A DNA stretch of 59,725 bases from Actinomycetales bacterium (GTDB taxonomy: Bacteria; Actinomycetota; Actinomycetes; Actinomycetales; Actinomycetaceae), in NCBI GenBank assembly GCA_015655375.1, contig JAATFD010000009.1:1-59725 (forward strand). Reading direction: 5' to 3'. Position numbers and translations under genes: made by a program. Of this stretch, positions 8,401 through 17,091 are shown piece by piece (within the stretch, counting starts at the first letter, position 1; every line of letters starts with the position of its first letter). Below the pieces are notes generated by a model, which did no database searches, was not told the origin of the DNA, and worked only from the letters and a program-made list of their open reading frames with translations.

Positions 8401-8531
8401 CCGATGGGCCTCCGGGGAATTGGCCGCCAGACGGATTGAGCGCTACGAACTGTCCCCGATGTCCCTGGAGGGACGTCTACCTCGGCTTGGTCGATTCCGA
8501 CGACGATCGGTATCAGGGGGCCACAGCATGA
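8212..8531 (+). pseudogene. ABC-2 exporter ATP-binding protein, broken remnant
   Basis: Three frames are needed to read it. VTGRIAALSTAGGAGVGKST then VVNQIVGLLRP (8212-8304) is the Walker A region of an ABC-2 type ATPase. It then jumps to a C-terminal piece in a second frame, LAIPADRVVEAIRWASGELA then RIERYELSPMSLE (to about 8471). A third frame supplies DVYLGLVDSDDDRYQGATA and the stop at 8531. About 200 residues, including the LSGGQ signature and Walker B, are missing. The stop overlaps the ATG of the following permease (ATGA), the usual operon junction, showing this was once a normal transporter pair. Confidence 0.65.
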
Positions 8532-9127
8532 ACGGTCTGGAAGGGGAACTCGCGGCCGAGCACCTGGCGCGGGAGCGTGATCGGGAGGTTTCCGAGGCTG
8601 CTGGCGGATCGGCTGTCCTTCGCGGAACGGCCTCTCGTGGGACAGCGCCGGGATTCGTTCTGCTGACGCCGGGACGGATGCCCCCTCGGCCGTTCGCGGC
8701 CGTTCAACGCGTGATGCGCCAGCTGGCGGTGCTCATCCAGTGGCAGATGAGACGCTCGGCCCAGACGATCCCGTTGATCATCGTCATCCAGACGATGCTC
8801 GCAGTCGCCACGGTCATCGGGTATGGGCTGCTCATCGGTTCGACGGAGCGGGCAACTGGGCTCTACCTGAAGACGGGTGCGCCGACGATCTCTCTCGTCA
8901 TGCTCGGTCTGGCGATGACCCCTCAATGGGTCGCTCAGGAACGGACCGAGGGAAGCCTCGACTGGATGCGGACATGCCCGTCCCGCGTCTGGTGTTCCTG
9001 GCGGCAGACCTCACGCCGTGGACAGCGATGGCGTTGCCGGGAACGGTCTTCGGCGTCGGGGCTGAGAGGGATCGACCGATGGGCGTGGTGGTCACCGGGA
9101 CGGGCGAGCCGGCGATATCCGGCGGTC
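8528..9127 (+). pseudogene. ABC-2 transporter permease, frameshifted and truncated
   Basis: ATG 8528 overlaps the stop of the ATPase remnant. The first frame gives a cytoplasmic N terminus and membrane segments (TIPLIIVIQTMLAVATVIGY, PTISLVMLGLAMTPQWVAQE) up to RTEGSLDWMRT near 8970. The expected continuation, LPVPRLVFLAADL-like, appears in another frame as MPVPRLVFLAADLTPWTAMA to about 9060, after which similarity decays. The 3' end meets the convergent ptsI gene. A full permease of this class would need about 100-150 more residues. It cannot work as it stands. Confidence 0.65.
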
Positions 9128-10858
9128 TCAGTCGACTCCGAGGGTCTTCCGGGCCCGAGCGCGGGCGTCACCGGCATCGCGGGACCCGACGATGGCGGCG
9201 GCCGCTGCCTCGCACTGGGCCCGAGTGACCTGGGAGAGCTGGGCGCCGACGGCCGGAATGGCGTTGGTCGCCATTGACAGGGAGGTCACTCCCATGCCGG
9301 TCATGGCGGCGGCGAGCAACGGATCGGCTGCCGCCTCGCCGCAGATTCCGACCGGCTTGCCCAACCGCACGCCCGCTTGGGCCGTTCGGTTGATCAACGC
9401 CAGCACCGCGGGCTGCCACGGATCGGTGTACTCGGCCAGATGTGGGGACATTCTGTCGGCAGCCATCGTGTACTGCGTGAGGTCGTTCGTGCCGATCGAG
9501 ACGAAGTCGACGATGTCGAGGAACTGGTCGATGAGGATCACGGCCGAGGGAACCTCGATCATGATCCCGGCCTTGAGCCCGCGATCGTGGACCAGGTCGA
9601 CGAACCACTCGGCCTCGGGAATCGTCGAGACCATCGGGGCCATCACCCACACGTCGGTGCCGGACTGGCGCGTGGCGGCCTCGGCGATCGCGTCGAGCTG
9701 GCGAGGCAGCAGTTCCGGGTTGTGTCCCGTCGTGCGGATCCCGCGCACACCGAGCGCCGGGTTGAACTCCTCGGATAGCGTCGCGAAGGGAACCGGTTTG
9801 TCGGATCCCGCGTCGAGTGTGCGGACGACGACCTTGGAATGTGGGAAGGCGGCGAAGACCGGCTCATAGGCGGCGGCCTGGGTCTGGACGTCTGGCTCGG
9901 TGGGCGTGCCCAGGAAGAGCAGCTCCGTGCGGAACAAGCCGACTCCTTCGGCCTGGCCGGCAGCTCCGGCCTCGGCGGTCGCCCCGTCCTGGACGTTGGC
10001 GAGCAACTGCTGGGGAACGCCGTCGGCCGTGCGACCGGGGCCGCGCCATTCGCGGATCAGGGCCACACGTCTCGCATCGTCCTCGACGGCGGTGCGTGCC
10101 TCGGCCTCCGGCACGCCTAGGGTCAGGGATCCCGCATGGGCATCGAGGAGGACGGGGGCTCCCTCGGGGATCGTGCTGAGTTCTCGGGCGGCCACAATAC
10201 AGGGGATGCCGAGCTGGCGGGCGATGATCGAGGTGTGCGAGGTCGGTCCCCCGACCTCGGTGGCGATCGCGACGTAGTGCGCCGGGTTCAGGCCCGCCGT
10301 GTCGGCGGGGGAGAGATCGTCGGCCAGGAGGACGACCGGATGGTCGACGACCGGGATGCCGGGCTCGGGTTGGCCCTGGAGGTGGGCGATGGCGCGGTCG
10401 CGGACATCGCGCAGGTCCGTTGTGCGCTCGGCCATCAGGCCGCCGGCCTTCTCGAAGAGGGCGACGAACTTCTCGGTGGCGGCCATCGTCGCCTGGATGG
10501 CGGGGATCCCGCGACGGATGGCGCGGACGGTCTCTTTCTTCCAGGCCTTGTCGGTGGCGAGCGAAGCCGTGACACCGAGGACCTCGGAGGCGTGCCCCTC
10601 GGCCCGGGAGGCTCTGTCGAAAAGCCCGTCGGCGACTGCCTGCGTCGCGGCCTCGAATCGGGTGACCTCGTCCTCGCGCTCATTGTCGGGCACTTCGGGG
10701 GCGGTTGCGGGGGGAAGCGGTGGGCGGTGCGTCCACGCTGCTGGCGCCCACGCGACGCCCGGCACCACCGGGGTCCCGTAAACAATGGTGGTGTCCTGTG
10801 ACGCGGTGCCTGTCTCGGCACCTGACGCGAGATTCGCGGATTCGGTCATGTCGGTCAT
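9128..10858 (-). CDS. ptsI: Phosphoenolpyruvate-protein phosphotransferase, PTS enzyme I
   Basis: Enzyme I takes phosphate from PEP onto a histidine and passes it to HPr, feeding all PTS permeases in the cell (cytoplasm). The 576-residue length is normal. Domains run in order. The N-terminal swivel/HPr-binding region starts YGTPVVPGVAWAPA. The active-site segment GGPTSHTSIIARQLGIPCIV at about residues 195-215 carries the phosphorylated His. The PEP-binding barrel includes GVGLFRTELLFL, ALGVRGIR, MIEVPSAVILIDQFLDIVDF and SIGTNDLTQYTMAADR, ending in VGICGEAAADPLLA. It is divergent from the fructose operon and shares a 240-bp promoter region with it, which fits joint control by the DeoR-type regulator. 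Partner HPr is at 15070. Confidence 0.95.
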   Translation of the reverse strand: MTDMTESANLASGAETGTASQDTTIVYGTPVVPGVAWAPAAWTHRPPLPPATAPEVPDNEREDEVTRFEAATQAVADGLFDRASRAEGHASEVLGVTASLATDKAWKKETVRAIRRGIPAIQATMAATEKFVALFEKAGGLMAERTTDLRDVRDRAIAHLQGQPEPGIPVVDHPVVLLADDLSPADTAGLNPAHYVAIATEVGGPTSHTSIIARQLGIPCIVAARELSTIPEGAPVLLDAHAGSLTLGVPEAEARTAVEDDARRVALIREWRGPGRTADGVPQQLLANVQDGATAEAGAAGQAEGVGLFRTELLFLGTPTEPDVQTQAAAYEPVFAAFPHSKVVVRTLDAGSDKPVPFATLSEEFNPALGVRGIRTTGHNPELLPRQLDAIAEAATRQSGTDVWVMAPMVSTIPEAEWFVDLVHDRGLKAGIMIEVPSAVILIDQFLDIVDFVSIGTNDLTQYTMAADRMSPHLAEYTDPWQPAVLALINRTAQAGVRLGKPVGICGEAAADPLLAAAMTGMGVTSLSMATNAIPAVGAQLSQVTRAQCEAAAAAIVGSRDAGDARARARKTLGVD

Positions 10859-10970
10859 GGGTCCCTCCTCGTCGACGAGTCTGACCCAGCCTATTGCGGA
10901 GATGGGATCGGCGGCGTGTGGGCGCTTGCGACCTGCCCCACAGAGCCTCCAATAAACAACATTGGCATTG

Positions 10971-10998
10971 TGTGGTTTTGATATGTATCATGTGGTTT
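10971..10998. promoter_or_regulatory. Direct repeat in the ptsI-fru intergenic region, candidate DeoR/FruR operator
   Basis: TGTGGTTT occurs at 10971-10978 and again at 10991-10998, exactly 20 bases (two helical turns) apart. The A/T-rich linker contains TATGTATCAT, a possible -10. DeoR-family regulators commonly bind spaced direct repeats. This is the only A/T-rich patch between ptsI and the regulator gene at 11101, so it probably carries both promoters. Confidence 0.4.
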
Positions 10999-11100
10999 GT
11001 ATGAGACGAGAGCTCGACGTTGAACGTCCCACGTCGACGGAGCCGCAGCCGGTGTCCGTCCGGCCGAGCCTCACCCGTCGACGACGAAGTGGAGGGTCGC

Positions 11101-11862
11101 ATGTACGCAGAGGAACGGCAACAGGAGATTCTCACCGCTCTGCGCGAGGACGGGCGCGTCGCCGTCTCCGACCTCTCCCAGCGCTTCGACGTCACGATGG
11201 AGACGATCCGGCGCGACCTCGATGCGCTCGACCGTCTCGGACTCGTGACCCGGGTCCACGGCGGGGCAATTCCGCGGCGCACCGAGGACGTGGAGCCGGA
11301 TCTGCCCACACGGCTGGCGACGAACACTGACTCGAAACGGCGCATCGCGCTGGCTGCTTCCCGCTTCCTGCCAAACACCCCCAATGCCAGCGTCATCGTC
11401 GATGCCGGATCGACGACCGTCGAGATCGTTCCCCACCTGGACGGGAAGGGGCTGAGAGTCGTCACCAACGCTCTGGCCGTGGCCGAGGCCGCACTTGGCA
11501 TCGACACGGCGGGGGTCGAGCTTCTGCCGGGTCACCTGCGCGGTCTCACGTACGCCGCCGTCGGCGTCGACACGGTGCGGGCCCTAACCCGTCTCCATCC
11601 CGATGTCGCCGTGCTCGGATGCAACGGCATGGGCCCCGATGGATTCACGACGCCTGACCCCGATGAGGCCGCAGCCAAGTCGGCCATGGTCGCCGGAGCT
11701 GGTCGCCGAGTCATGCTCGCTGACTCCTCCAAGATCGACGTCACGCAGTTCGTTGTCTTCGCCGAGCTCTCCGACATCGACGTCCTGGTCACCGACCGAG
11801 GACTGTCCGACTCCCCCGTCCATCTCTTCGAGGAATCCGGGATTGAGGTCGTCCGCGCATGA
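11101..11862 (+). CDS. fruR: DeoR/GlpR family regulator, probable fructose operon repressor
   Basis: A 253-residue sugar-phosphate-responsive repressor. The N-terminal winged helix is visible: YAEERQQEILTALREDGRVA, VSDLSQRFDVTMETIRRDLDALDRLGLVTRVHGGAI, the canonical DeoR motif. The rest is the DeoRC sugar-phosphate isomerase-like domain: VIVDAGSTTVEIVPHL binds phosphate, then VLGCNGMGPDGFTTPDPDEAAAKSAMV and VMLADSSKIDVTQFVVFAEL. ATG 11101 is preferred to earlier in-frame codons because the conserved Y-A-E-E-R-Q start lies there. Its stop overlaps fruK by 4 bases (ATGA), so it heads the fru operon. The effector is probably fructose-1-phosphate or fructose-1,6-bisphosphate, by family analogy. 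Confidence 0.85.
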   Translation: MYAEERQQEILTALREDGRVAVSDLSQRFDVTMETIRRDLDALDRLGLVTRVHGGAIPRRTEDVEPDLPTRLATNTDSKRRIALAASRFLPNTPNASVIVDAGSTTVEIVPHLDGKGLRVVTNALAVAEAALGIDTAGVELLPGHLRGLTYAAVGVDTVRALTRLHPDVAVLGCNGMGPDGFTTPDPDEAAAKSAMVAGAGRRVMLADSSKIDVTQFVVFAELSDIDVLVTDRGLSDSPVHLFEESGIEVVRA

Positions 11863-12815
11863 TCGTCACTCTCACCGCCAATCCGTCCCTGGACCGCACC
11901 ATCACCCTCGGGGGCGAGCTGGTGCCCGGAGGCGTCCATCGCATCGTCTCCGACCGGACCGGTCCGGGAGGCAAGGGGATCAACGTCGCGCTCGGGCTGC
12001 GGGGGGCGGGCCTCAACGCTCTCGCCGTCTTCCCCGCTCGCGAGGCCGATCTGCTTCTCGACCTGCTGGACGCCGAGGATCTTCGCCACCGGTCCACCCC
12101 CTCACAGGGGAGGGTGCGCACCAACCTCACCATCCTGTCCGCGCCCGCTGTGACGACGAAGATCAACGAGCCCGGCGCTGTGCTCTCAGCGGTCGATGTC
12201 GCGGCGCTGGAGGACGCCCTCGTTGAGGTCGTCGAGCCGGGGGGGACCGTCATGCTGTCCGGTTCGCTCGCGCCCGGGATCCCTGTTGACGAGTACGCCC
12301 GACTGGTCCGGCGCCTGCGGGACAAGGGTGCCTGGATCGGTGTGGACACCTCGGATCGCCCGCTGGCCGCCTTGGCCGCAGCCGGGCCGGACTCCGCCCC
12401 GGACTTCCTCAAACCGAACGCGGAGGAGCTTGGACAGATCACCGGTCGCGACGGTGCCCAGATGGAGACAGCCGCAGCATCCGGGGATCTCGACGGGATC
12501 CTCGAGGCCGCCTGCGGGCTGCACGAGGCCGGGGTCGGCGAGGTCCTCGTCACACTGGGAGGGGCCGGTGCCGTTCTCGTCACCGGGGAGGGCGCGTGGT
12601 TTGCCCCGTCGCCCCACACTCCAGTCGTCTCCACGGTCGGCGCCGGTGACTCGGCCGTCGCCGGCTACCTCATCGCACGAGCCTCGGGGGAGTTGCCCCC
12701 CGAACGGCTCGCACTGGCCGTCGCCTACGGCGCCGTCGCCGTCTCACTGCCGGGAACCACGATCCCGGCACGCCACCAGGTCCAGCCCGACGTCGGTGAC
12801 GTCGTCGAGCTGTGA
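11859..12815 (+). CDS. fruK: 1-phosphofructokinase
   Basis: Phosphorylates fructose-1-phosphate, made by the fructose PTS, to fructose-1,6-bisphosphate. This is a PfkB-family kinase of 318 residues. It begins MIVTLTANPSLDRTITLGGE, the standard FruK/LacC opening, with the substrate loop GPGGKGINVALGLRGAG at about residues 38-54. The C-terminal PfkB signature STVGAGDSAVAGYLIA holds the catalytic Asp in GAGDS. It overlaps the regulator gene by 4 bases and is followed 59 bases later by the EIIAB gene. The operon order (regulator, kinase, permease) is the common actinobacterial fru layout. Confidence 0.92.
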   Translation: MIVTLTANPSLDRTITLGGELVPGGVHRIVSDRTGPGGKGINVALGLRGAGLNALAVFPAREADLLLDLLDAEDLRHRSTPSQGRVRTNLTILSAPAVTTKINEPGAVLSAVDVAALEDALVEVVEPGGTVMLSGSLAPGIPVDEYARLVRRLRDKGAWIGVDTSDRPLAALAAAGPDSAPDFLKPNAEELGQITGRDGAQMETAAASGDLDGILEAACGLHEAGVGEVLVTLGGAGAVLVTGEGAWFAPSPHTPVVSTVGAGDSAVAGYLIARASGELPPERLALAVAYGAVAVSLPGTTIPARHQVQPDVGDVVEL

Positions 12816-12874
12816 CCACCCCCTGAATTCCACCGACCCCCGGCGCTGCCGGGATTCCTCAGAGAGGCACATCG

Positions 12875-13741
12875 ATGTCCCCATCACTCATCATCCCCGA
12901 GCTCGTCGAGCTCGACGTGGATGTTTCCGGTGACAAGCACGCAGTCATCGCTGCCATGGCCGACCTCGTCGCATCCACCGGACGAGCCGACCGCGACGGT
13001 CTGCTCGCCGCTTTCGAGGCCCGCGAGGCCCAGTTCGCCACCGGTATGCCCGGCGGCATCGCGATCCCGCACTGCCGCACCACAGCCGTACACGAGGCAT
13101 CGCTCGGACTGATCCGTTTGTCGACGCCCGTCGACTTCGGTGACGCGGGCGGCCCGGCCGACCTCATCATTGGAATCGCCGCACCCGAGGAGTCGGGCTC
13201 GGAGCACATGAAGCTCTTGGCGAAGCTCTCCCGCGCACTGGTCAAGGGCGACTTCGTCGCGTCTCTGCGCGCCGCGGCGACGCCGGAGGATGCTGCCGAC
13301 CTGATCTCGGGCGTCGTCTCGCAGGCTTCCGCTCCAGCTCCGGCGGGTGCCTCGACCTCGACAGCGGCCTCGACGGGCGTGGCTGCCGCCACCGCGGCAC
13401 CGGCGGCCGACGGAACGAGTGCTCCCGCTTCCGTCCTGCTGGCGATCACCTCCTGCCCGACCGGCATCGCCCACACCTACATGGCGGCAGAGAGCCTCGA
13501 GCAAGCGGCGGCCGGCCGCGGCGTGGAACTCCACGTCGAGACCCAGGGCTCCGGCGGCATCGATCCCTTCGACGCAGCGACGATCGCCCGTGCCCAGGGA
13601 CTGATCATCGCCGCGGACGTCAACATCTCAGGTCGTGAGCGTTTCGCCGGGCTCCCCGTCATCGAGGCGGGGACCAACAGGGCGATCTCCTCGGCTCCGG
13701 AGATGATCGCCGAGGCCGTCGCGGCGATCTCGGATCCATAG
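12875..13741 (+). CDS. fruA: PTS fructose transporter subunits EIIA-EIIB
   Basis: A 288-residue fusion of the two soluble phospho-carrier domains of the fructose permease. EIIA (about 1-150) carries the active His in PGGIAIPHCRT, which accepts phosphate from HPr. A Thr/Ala/Ser-rich linker (about 152-185) joins it to EIIB, which starts ASVLLAITSCPTGIAHTYMA, with the phosphorylated Cys in TSCPTGIAHT, and ends SSAPEMIAEAVAAI. In many relatives EIIC is fused to the same chain. Here a TAG stop at 13739 separates EIIAB from EIIC, which starts 9 bases later. The symbol is given for the permease as a whole. Confidence 0.9.
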   Translation: MSPSLIIPELVELDVDVSGDKHAVIAAMADLVASTGRADRDGLLAAFEAREAQFATGMPGGIAIPHCRTTAVHEASLGLIRLSTPVDFGDAGGPADLIIGIAAPEESGSEHMKLLAKLSRALVKGDFVASLRAAATPEDAADLISGVVSQASAPAPAGASTSTAASTGVAAATAAPAADGTSAPASVLLAITSCPTGIAHTYMAAESLEQAAAGRGVELHVETQGSGGIDPFDAATIARAQGLIIAADVNISGRERFAGLPVIEAGTNRAISSAPEMIAEAVAAISDP

Positions 13742-13750
13742 GCCACGCGC

Positions 13751-14974
13751 GTGGCGAAGACGGGATCCGGCGAGGATTCCTCCGGAGGCGTCCCCAGCGG
13801 TGGCTCGCAGGGCGGATGGAGCAAGCGGATCCAGCAGGCCGTGATGACCGGGGTCTCCTACATGATTCCGTTCGTGGCCGCCGGCGGACTGCTCACCGCC
13901 CTCGGGTTCCTCGTCGGCGGCTACGACGTCTCCTTCGTGGCGTCGAACGTGGCGACAAAGTTCTCCCTGTGGAACCTGCCCGATGCCCAGACATATCAGC
14001 AGAACGGCATCGACATGCTGACCGACCGGGCGGGGCTCGCGCTCTACCTCGGGGCGGTCCTGGCCACGCTCGGCAGCCTGGCGATGGGATTCCTGGTTTC
14101 CGCGCTGTCCGGCTACATCGCGTTCGGCCTGGCCGGGCGTCCCGGGATCGCCCCTGGATTCGTCGGAGGAGCAGTCTCCGTGTCGATCGGCGCCGGATTC
14201 ATCGGCGGCCTCGTCACCGGCATCCTCGCTGGGCTGATTGCCGCTTGGCTCGCGTCGTTCCGGCCCCCGCGCTGGCTGGCAGGCCTGATGCCGGTGGTCA
14301 TCATCCCGCTCGTGACGACCTTGATCGTCGGGGCGCTCATGCTGCTGGTCCTCGGGCGGCCACTTGCCGCGGTGATGACTGGTCTGCAGACGTGGCTGAC
14401 GGGGATGTCCGGGGCCTCGGCGATCCTGCTCGGTATCGTCCTGGGTCTGATGATGTGCTTCGACCTCGGCGGACCCGTCAACAAGGCCGCCTATCTCTTC
14501 GCGACGGCTGGGCTGTCGGCCGGGACGCAGGCCTCGTGGGAGATCATGGCGGCCGTCATGGCCGCTGGCATGGTCCCTCCTCTGGCGATGGCTTTGTCCA
14601 CGGCCGTGCGTCCGAAGCTCTACACCCAGGCTGAGCGCGAGAACGGAACGACCGCCTGGCTTCTCGGTGCGGCTTTCATCTCCGAGGGCGCGATCCCCTT
14701 CGCGGCAGCGGATCCCCTGCGCGTCATCCCCTCAATGATGGCCGGAGGTGCCGTCACGGGTGCTCTGTCGATGGCGTTCGGTGTCGGATCGAAGGCCCCG
14801 CACGGCGGCATCTTCGTCCTCTTCGCGATCGATCCGATCTGGGGCTACGTCGCCTCGATCGTCGCGGGGACCATTGTGTCGGCACTGATCGTCACGGCGC
14901 TCAAGGGCCATGCGTCCCGCACGAGGTCGGCACGCGCCGAGAGGCGGCAGTCCGCTGAGGCGGCCGCCGTCTGA
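13751..14974 (+). CDS. PTS fructose transporter subunit EIIC
   Basis: The membrane channel of the fructose PTS, 407 residues with about 9 hydrophobic helices. The core opens SKRIQQAVMTGVSYMIPFVAAGGLL and contains the family motif ISEGAIPFAAADPLRVIP at about residues 314-331, which lines the sugar site. LMMCFDLGGPVNKAAYLF near residue 235 is another hallmark of EIIC-Fru. Translation starts at GTG 13751, 9 bases after the EIIAB stop, and is probably coupled. The N terminus (KTGSGEDSSGGVPSGGSQGG) is a Gly/Ser-rich stretch that looks like the leftover interdomain linker of an ancestral EIIABC. Gene fission is therefore likely. Confidence 0.9.
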   Translation: MAKTGSGEDSSGGVPSGGSQGGWSKRIQQAVMTGVSYMIPFVAAGGLLTALGFLVGGYDVSFVASNVATKFSLWNLPDAQTYQQNGIDMLTDRAGLALYLGAVLATLGSLAMGFLVSALSGYIAFGLAGRPGIAPGFVGGAVSVSIGAGFIGGLVTGILAGLIAAWLASFRPPRWLAGLMPVVIIPLVTTLIVGALMLLVLGRPLAAVMTGLQTWLTGMSGASAILLGIVLGLMMCFDLGGPVNKAAYLFATAGLSAGTQASWEIMAAVMAAGMVPPLAMALSTAVRPKLYTQAERENGTTAWLLGAAFISEGAIPFAAADPLRVIPSMMAGGAVTGALSMAFGVGSKAPHGGIFVLFAIDPIWGYVASIVAGTIVSALIVTALKGHASRTRSARAERRQSAEAAAV

Positions 14975-15069
14975 GCCTCCAGATGAATGCGCTCGTCAGA
15001 GCTGCGTGCCGCTAGAGTTCACACGTCACCCGTTCGAGAGCGGATGGATCACACAAAAGGAGACCGAAT

Positions 15070-15327
15070 ATGGCCACTCGCACCGTCACCGTTGGATCGA
15101 AGGTTGGGTTGCACGCCCGTCCCGCCGCGCTCATCGCTTCCGCCGCCAGCGATCTCGACGCGGACGTCTTCCTCAGTGTCGCCGATGAGGACCCGATCGA
15201 CGCCTCTTCCGTCATGATGATCATGACGCTGGGAGCCGAGCACGGGGCGGAGGTCGTCGTCGAATCGGATGACCCCGAGGCCCTCGACAAGATCGCCGAG
15301 ATGGTGGCGTCCGACCTCGACGCCTGA
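15070..15327 (+). CDS. ptsH: Phosphocarrier protein HPr
   Basis: An 85-residue cytoplasmic phospho-carrier between enzyme I and EIIA proteins. His15 in KVGLHARPA is the phosphorylated residue. The regulatory-serine region reads DASSVMMIMTLGAEHG, so a Ser is present where HPr kinase would act in Firmicutes. The protein ends in the usual helix DDPEALDKIAEMV. AAAGGAG at about 15056-15062 is a good ribosome site for ATG 15070. It lies 95 bases after EIIC, so it may be read through from the fru operon. A large hairpin follows. Confidence 0.93.
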   Translation: MATRTVTVGSKVGLHARPAALIASAASDLDADVFLSVADEDPIDASSVMMIMTLGAEHGAEVVVESDDPEALDKIAEMVASDLDA

Positions 15328-15413
15328 TCCGCAGGTCAGGGTAATGGGGAGGCATGTTCCTTCGTCTGTCCTGTGGTTGGGCGTCGGAACTCCGACTTCA
15401 GACTGATGAGCAA

Positions 15414-15474
15414 GAGGCGGGTTCTTCCCACAGCGCGGCTCAAGAATTGCCGCGCTGTGGGAAGAACCCGCCTC
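15414..15474. terminator. Perfect 25-bp inverted repeat between ptsH and the convergent DUF4235 gene
   Basis: Arms 15414-15438 and 15450-15474 are exact reverse complements (25 of 25), starting GAGGCGGGTTCTTCCC, with an 11-base loop. The site lies between convergent genes, so it probably ends transcription both ways, although no T-run follows either arm. The arm length is unusual for an intrinsic terminator. Confidence 0.7.
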
Positions 15475-15500
15475 GCTGCCCCGCAGTGAAAGGTTCGCGC

Positions 15501-15764
15501 TCAGGCCTCGGTCGCTGCGGCGGAGTGGCCCCTCTTGGCGTAGATGCGTTTGGCGCCGCGCATCGTGAAGCGCTGGGCCAGGCTGACCACGATGGCGGAG
15601 GCGGCGGAGAATGCCAGGAGTTGGATCAGCTGGACATCGTCATCGTCATCGGAGGGGGCATCGTTGCCCGTGATCAGCTTCCAGCCCACCGTGGCGGCCT
15701 TTCCGGCAATGAGTGCCGCGGCAGCGGCGGCTCCCGTACTGGCCAGTTTCCACCCGATGTCCAT
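15501..15764 (-). CDS. DUF4235 membrane protein
   Basis: An 87-residue protein of unknown function found across actinobacteria. Two hydrophobic segments are visible: GWKLASTGAAAAAALIAGKAA and LLAFSAASAIVVSLAQRFTM. Between them are GWKLITGNDAP and an acidic run of Ser/Asp, and the tail is basic (RGAKRIYAKRGH). This GWKL..G.....aa......gWK..TG.. layout is the DUF4235 pattern. ATG 15764 is chosen because it directly precedes the first helix; upstream in-frame codons would add a charged non-conserved region antisense to the next gene. It is probably an inner-membrane protein with both ends cytoplasmic. Confidence 0.8.
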   Translation of the reverse strand: MDIGWKLASTGAAAAAALIAGKAATVGWKLITGNDAPSDDDDDVQLIQLLAFSAASAIVVSLAQRFTMRGAKRIYAKRGHSAAATEA

Positions 15765-15898
15765 GGCGCCATCCTCGTGTTGTGGCCCGGGCCATTCCCG
15801 GCGCCCCGTCCCATCATGCCGCACGATTGCGGGGCGCGCCGCATGCGGGCGCGGGGCGATCGGCCGATAGGGTGGCGGAGACAGGACGGAGGACCCGC

Positions 15899-17020
15899 GT
15901 GACTCGCTCGAGGTGGGGATGGGGTTGGTGTGCCGCGACTGCGGTCCTGGTGGCGGGCTGCTCCGCCTCCGTGGATCCCACAGCCCAACCGGGATCAGAT
16001 CCGTTCTCCACGCCGATCGACCATGGGACCGCCAGCGCGACGACCGAGCAGCCGCAGTCGTGGTCCGGTTCCGCTCCGCGGACTGGTTCAGGCACGGTGA
16101 CGTTGCTGATACCGACCGGAGAACGTCTGCCAGACAGCGTGGCAGACGATTTCCACCGGACGACGGGCTTTTCGCTGACCCAGGTCGAGGTTCCGCTTGA
16201 TCAACTGGCCTCCGGTGGCCCGGAGGGAACGAGAGCGGACGTCGTTCTCGGGCTGGACGCAACTGACGCGCTCGCGGCGACCTCGGCGGGCGTCCTGACT
16301 GACGGGGTGCCGGAGGACACGACGACCGCTGATGGAACGGCTCTGCAGAGTGCGCCCGGCGCTGTTGCGGTCGGGCGTGATGACATCTGTGTGATGGCGG
16401 ACATGCAGTGGTTCGCGGCGAACAACCTCACCGCGCCCACGTCCTTCGCGGAACTGGCGAGTGACACGTTCGCCAAGCTGCTCGAGATCCCCGATCCCAC
16501 GACGACGGTCGAGGGCCGGTCCTTCGTCCAGGCCAGTGCCACGGCCGAAGGCGAGGGGGCGGCCGCCTGGTGGACGGATCTGATCGGTCGTGGAGCCGAG
16601 GTCGCTGCCTCCGATTCTGCGGTGTCCGCCTGGACGGCGACCTCGACGACAGGGACGCGTCCTTTGCTGGTCACCCGGGCGATGACGGCGGCGACGACCC
16701 TCGACAACACCGGGGCCCAGTCGATCTCGGCCGCCGTGGGATCGACGTGTCTGGACCGAGAGATCTTTGCTGCCGCGACCGTCGATCCAGCCAACGCCGA
16801 CGGCGCGGAATCCCTGCTTGCCTACCTGACCGGATCGGTCGCCCAGCAGGGTCTCGCAGACGCGGCCATCGTGATGCCGATGGATGCCTCGGCCGCAGAC
16901 GACACCCCGGTCGCCTGGTTCGCCACGCCCTCGGACCAGGCCGTCAGCGTCTCGGAGTCCGACCTCGCACGCACGACCGACTGGCTGAGCGCCTGGAGCA
17001 CCGCGATCGCACCCATGTGA
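15899..17020 (+). CDS. Lipoprotein, extracellular solute-binding-like
   Basis: A 373-residue exported lipoprotein. The signal sequence TRSRWGWGWCAATAVLVAGC ends in the lipobox LVAGC, so the protein should be anchored in the outer leaflet of the membrane by Cys20. After a Ser/Thr/Pro-rich linker, the mature part (GTVTLLIPTGERLPDSVADDFHRTTGFSLTQVEV) resembles the first lobe of periplasmic-binding proteins of the thiamine/iron group. The later part has PTSFAELASDTFAKLLEIPDP and ESLLAYLTGSVAQQGLADA, as in those proteins. No permease or ATPase is adjacent, so the ligand and transporter are unknown. GTG 15899 is preceded by ACGGAGGA. Assignment to the binding-protein fold is moderate. Confidence 0.65.
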   Translation: MTRSRWGWGWCAATAVLVAGCSASVDPTAQPGSDPFSTPIDHGTASATTEQPQSWSGSAPRTGSGTVTLLIPTGERLPDSVADDFHRTTGFSLTQVEVPLDQLASGGPEGTRADVVLGLDATDALAATSAGVLTDGVPEDTTTADGTALQSAPGAVAVGRDDICVMADMQWFAANNLTAPTSFAELASDTFAKLLEIPDPTTTVEGRSFVQASATAEGEGAAAWWTDLIGRGAEVAASDSAVSAWTATSTTGTRPLLVTRAMTAATTLDNTGAQSISAAVGSTCLDREIFAAATVDPANADGAESLLAYLTGSVAQQGLADAAIVMPMDASAADDTPVAWFATPSDQAVSVSESDLARTTDWLSAWSTAIAPM

Positions 17021-17091
17021 GCCGGGGCGCGCCCGATGAGGGCGGGTCCAGAACGTCGGGAGTGAGCCTTCGGGTCCTCGACCACCGGGGT

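Noticed and set aside
15713-15898. Upstream extension of the lipoprotein gene
   Set aside because: It would destroy the signal peptide; the lipobox needs the start at GTG 15899, which has a good ribosome site.
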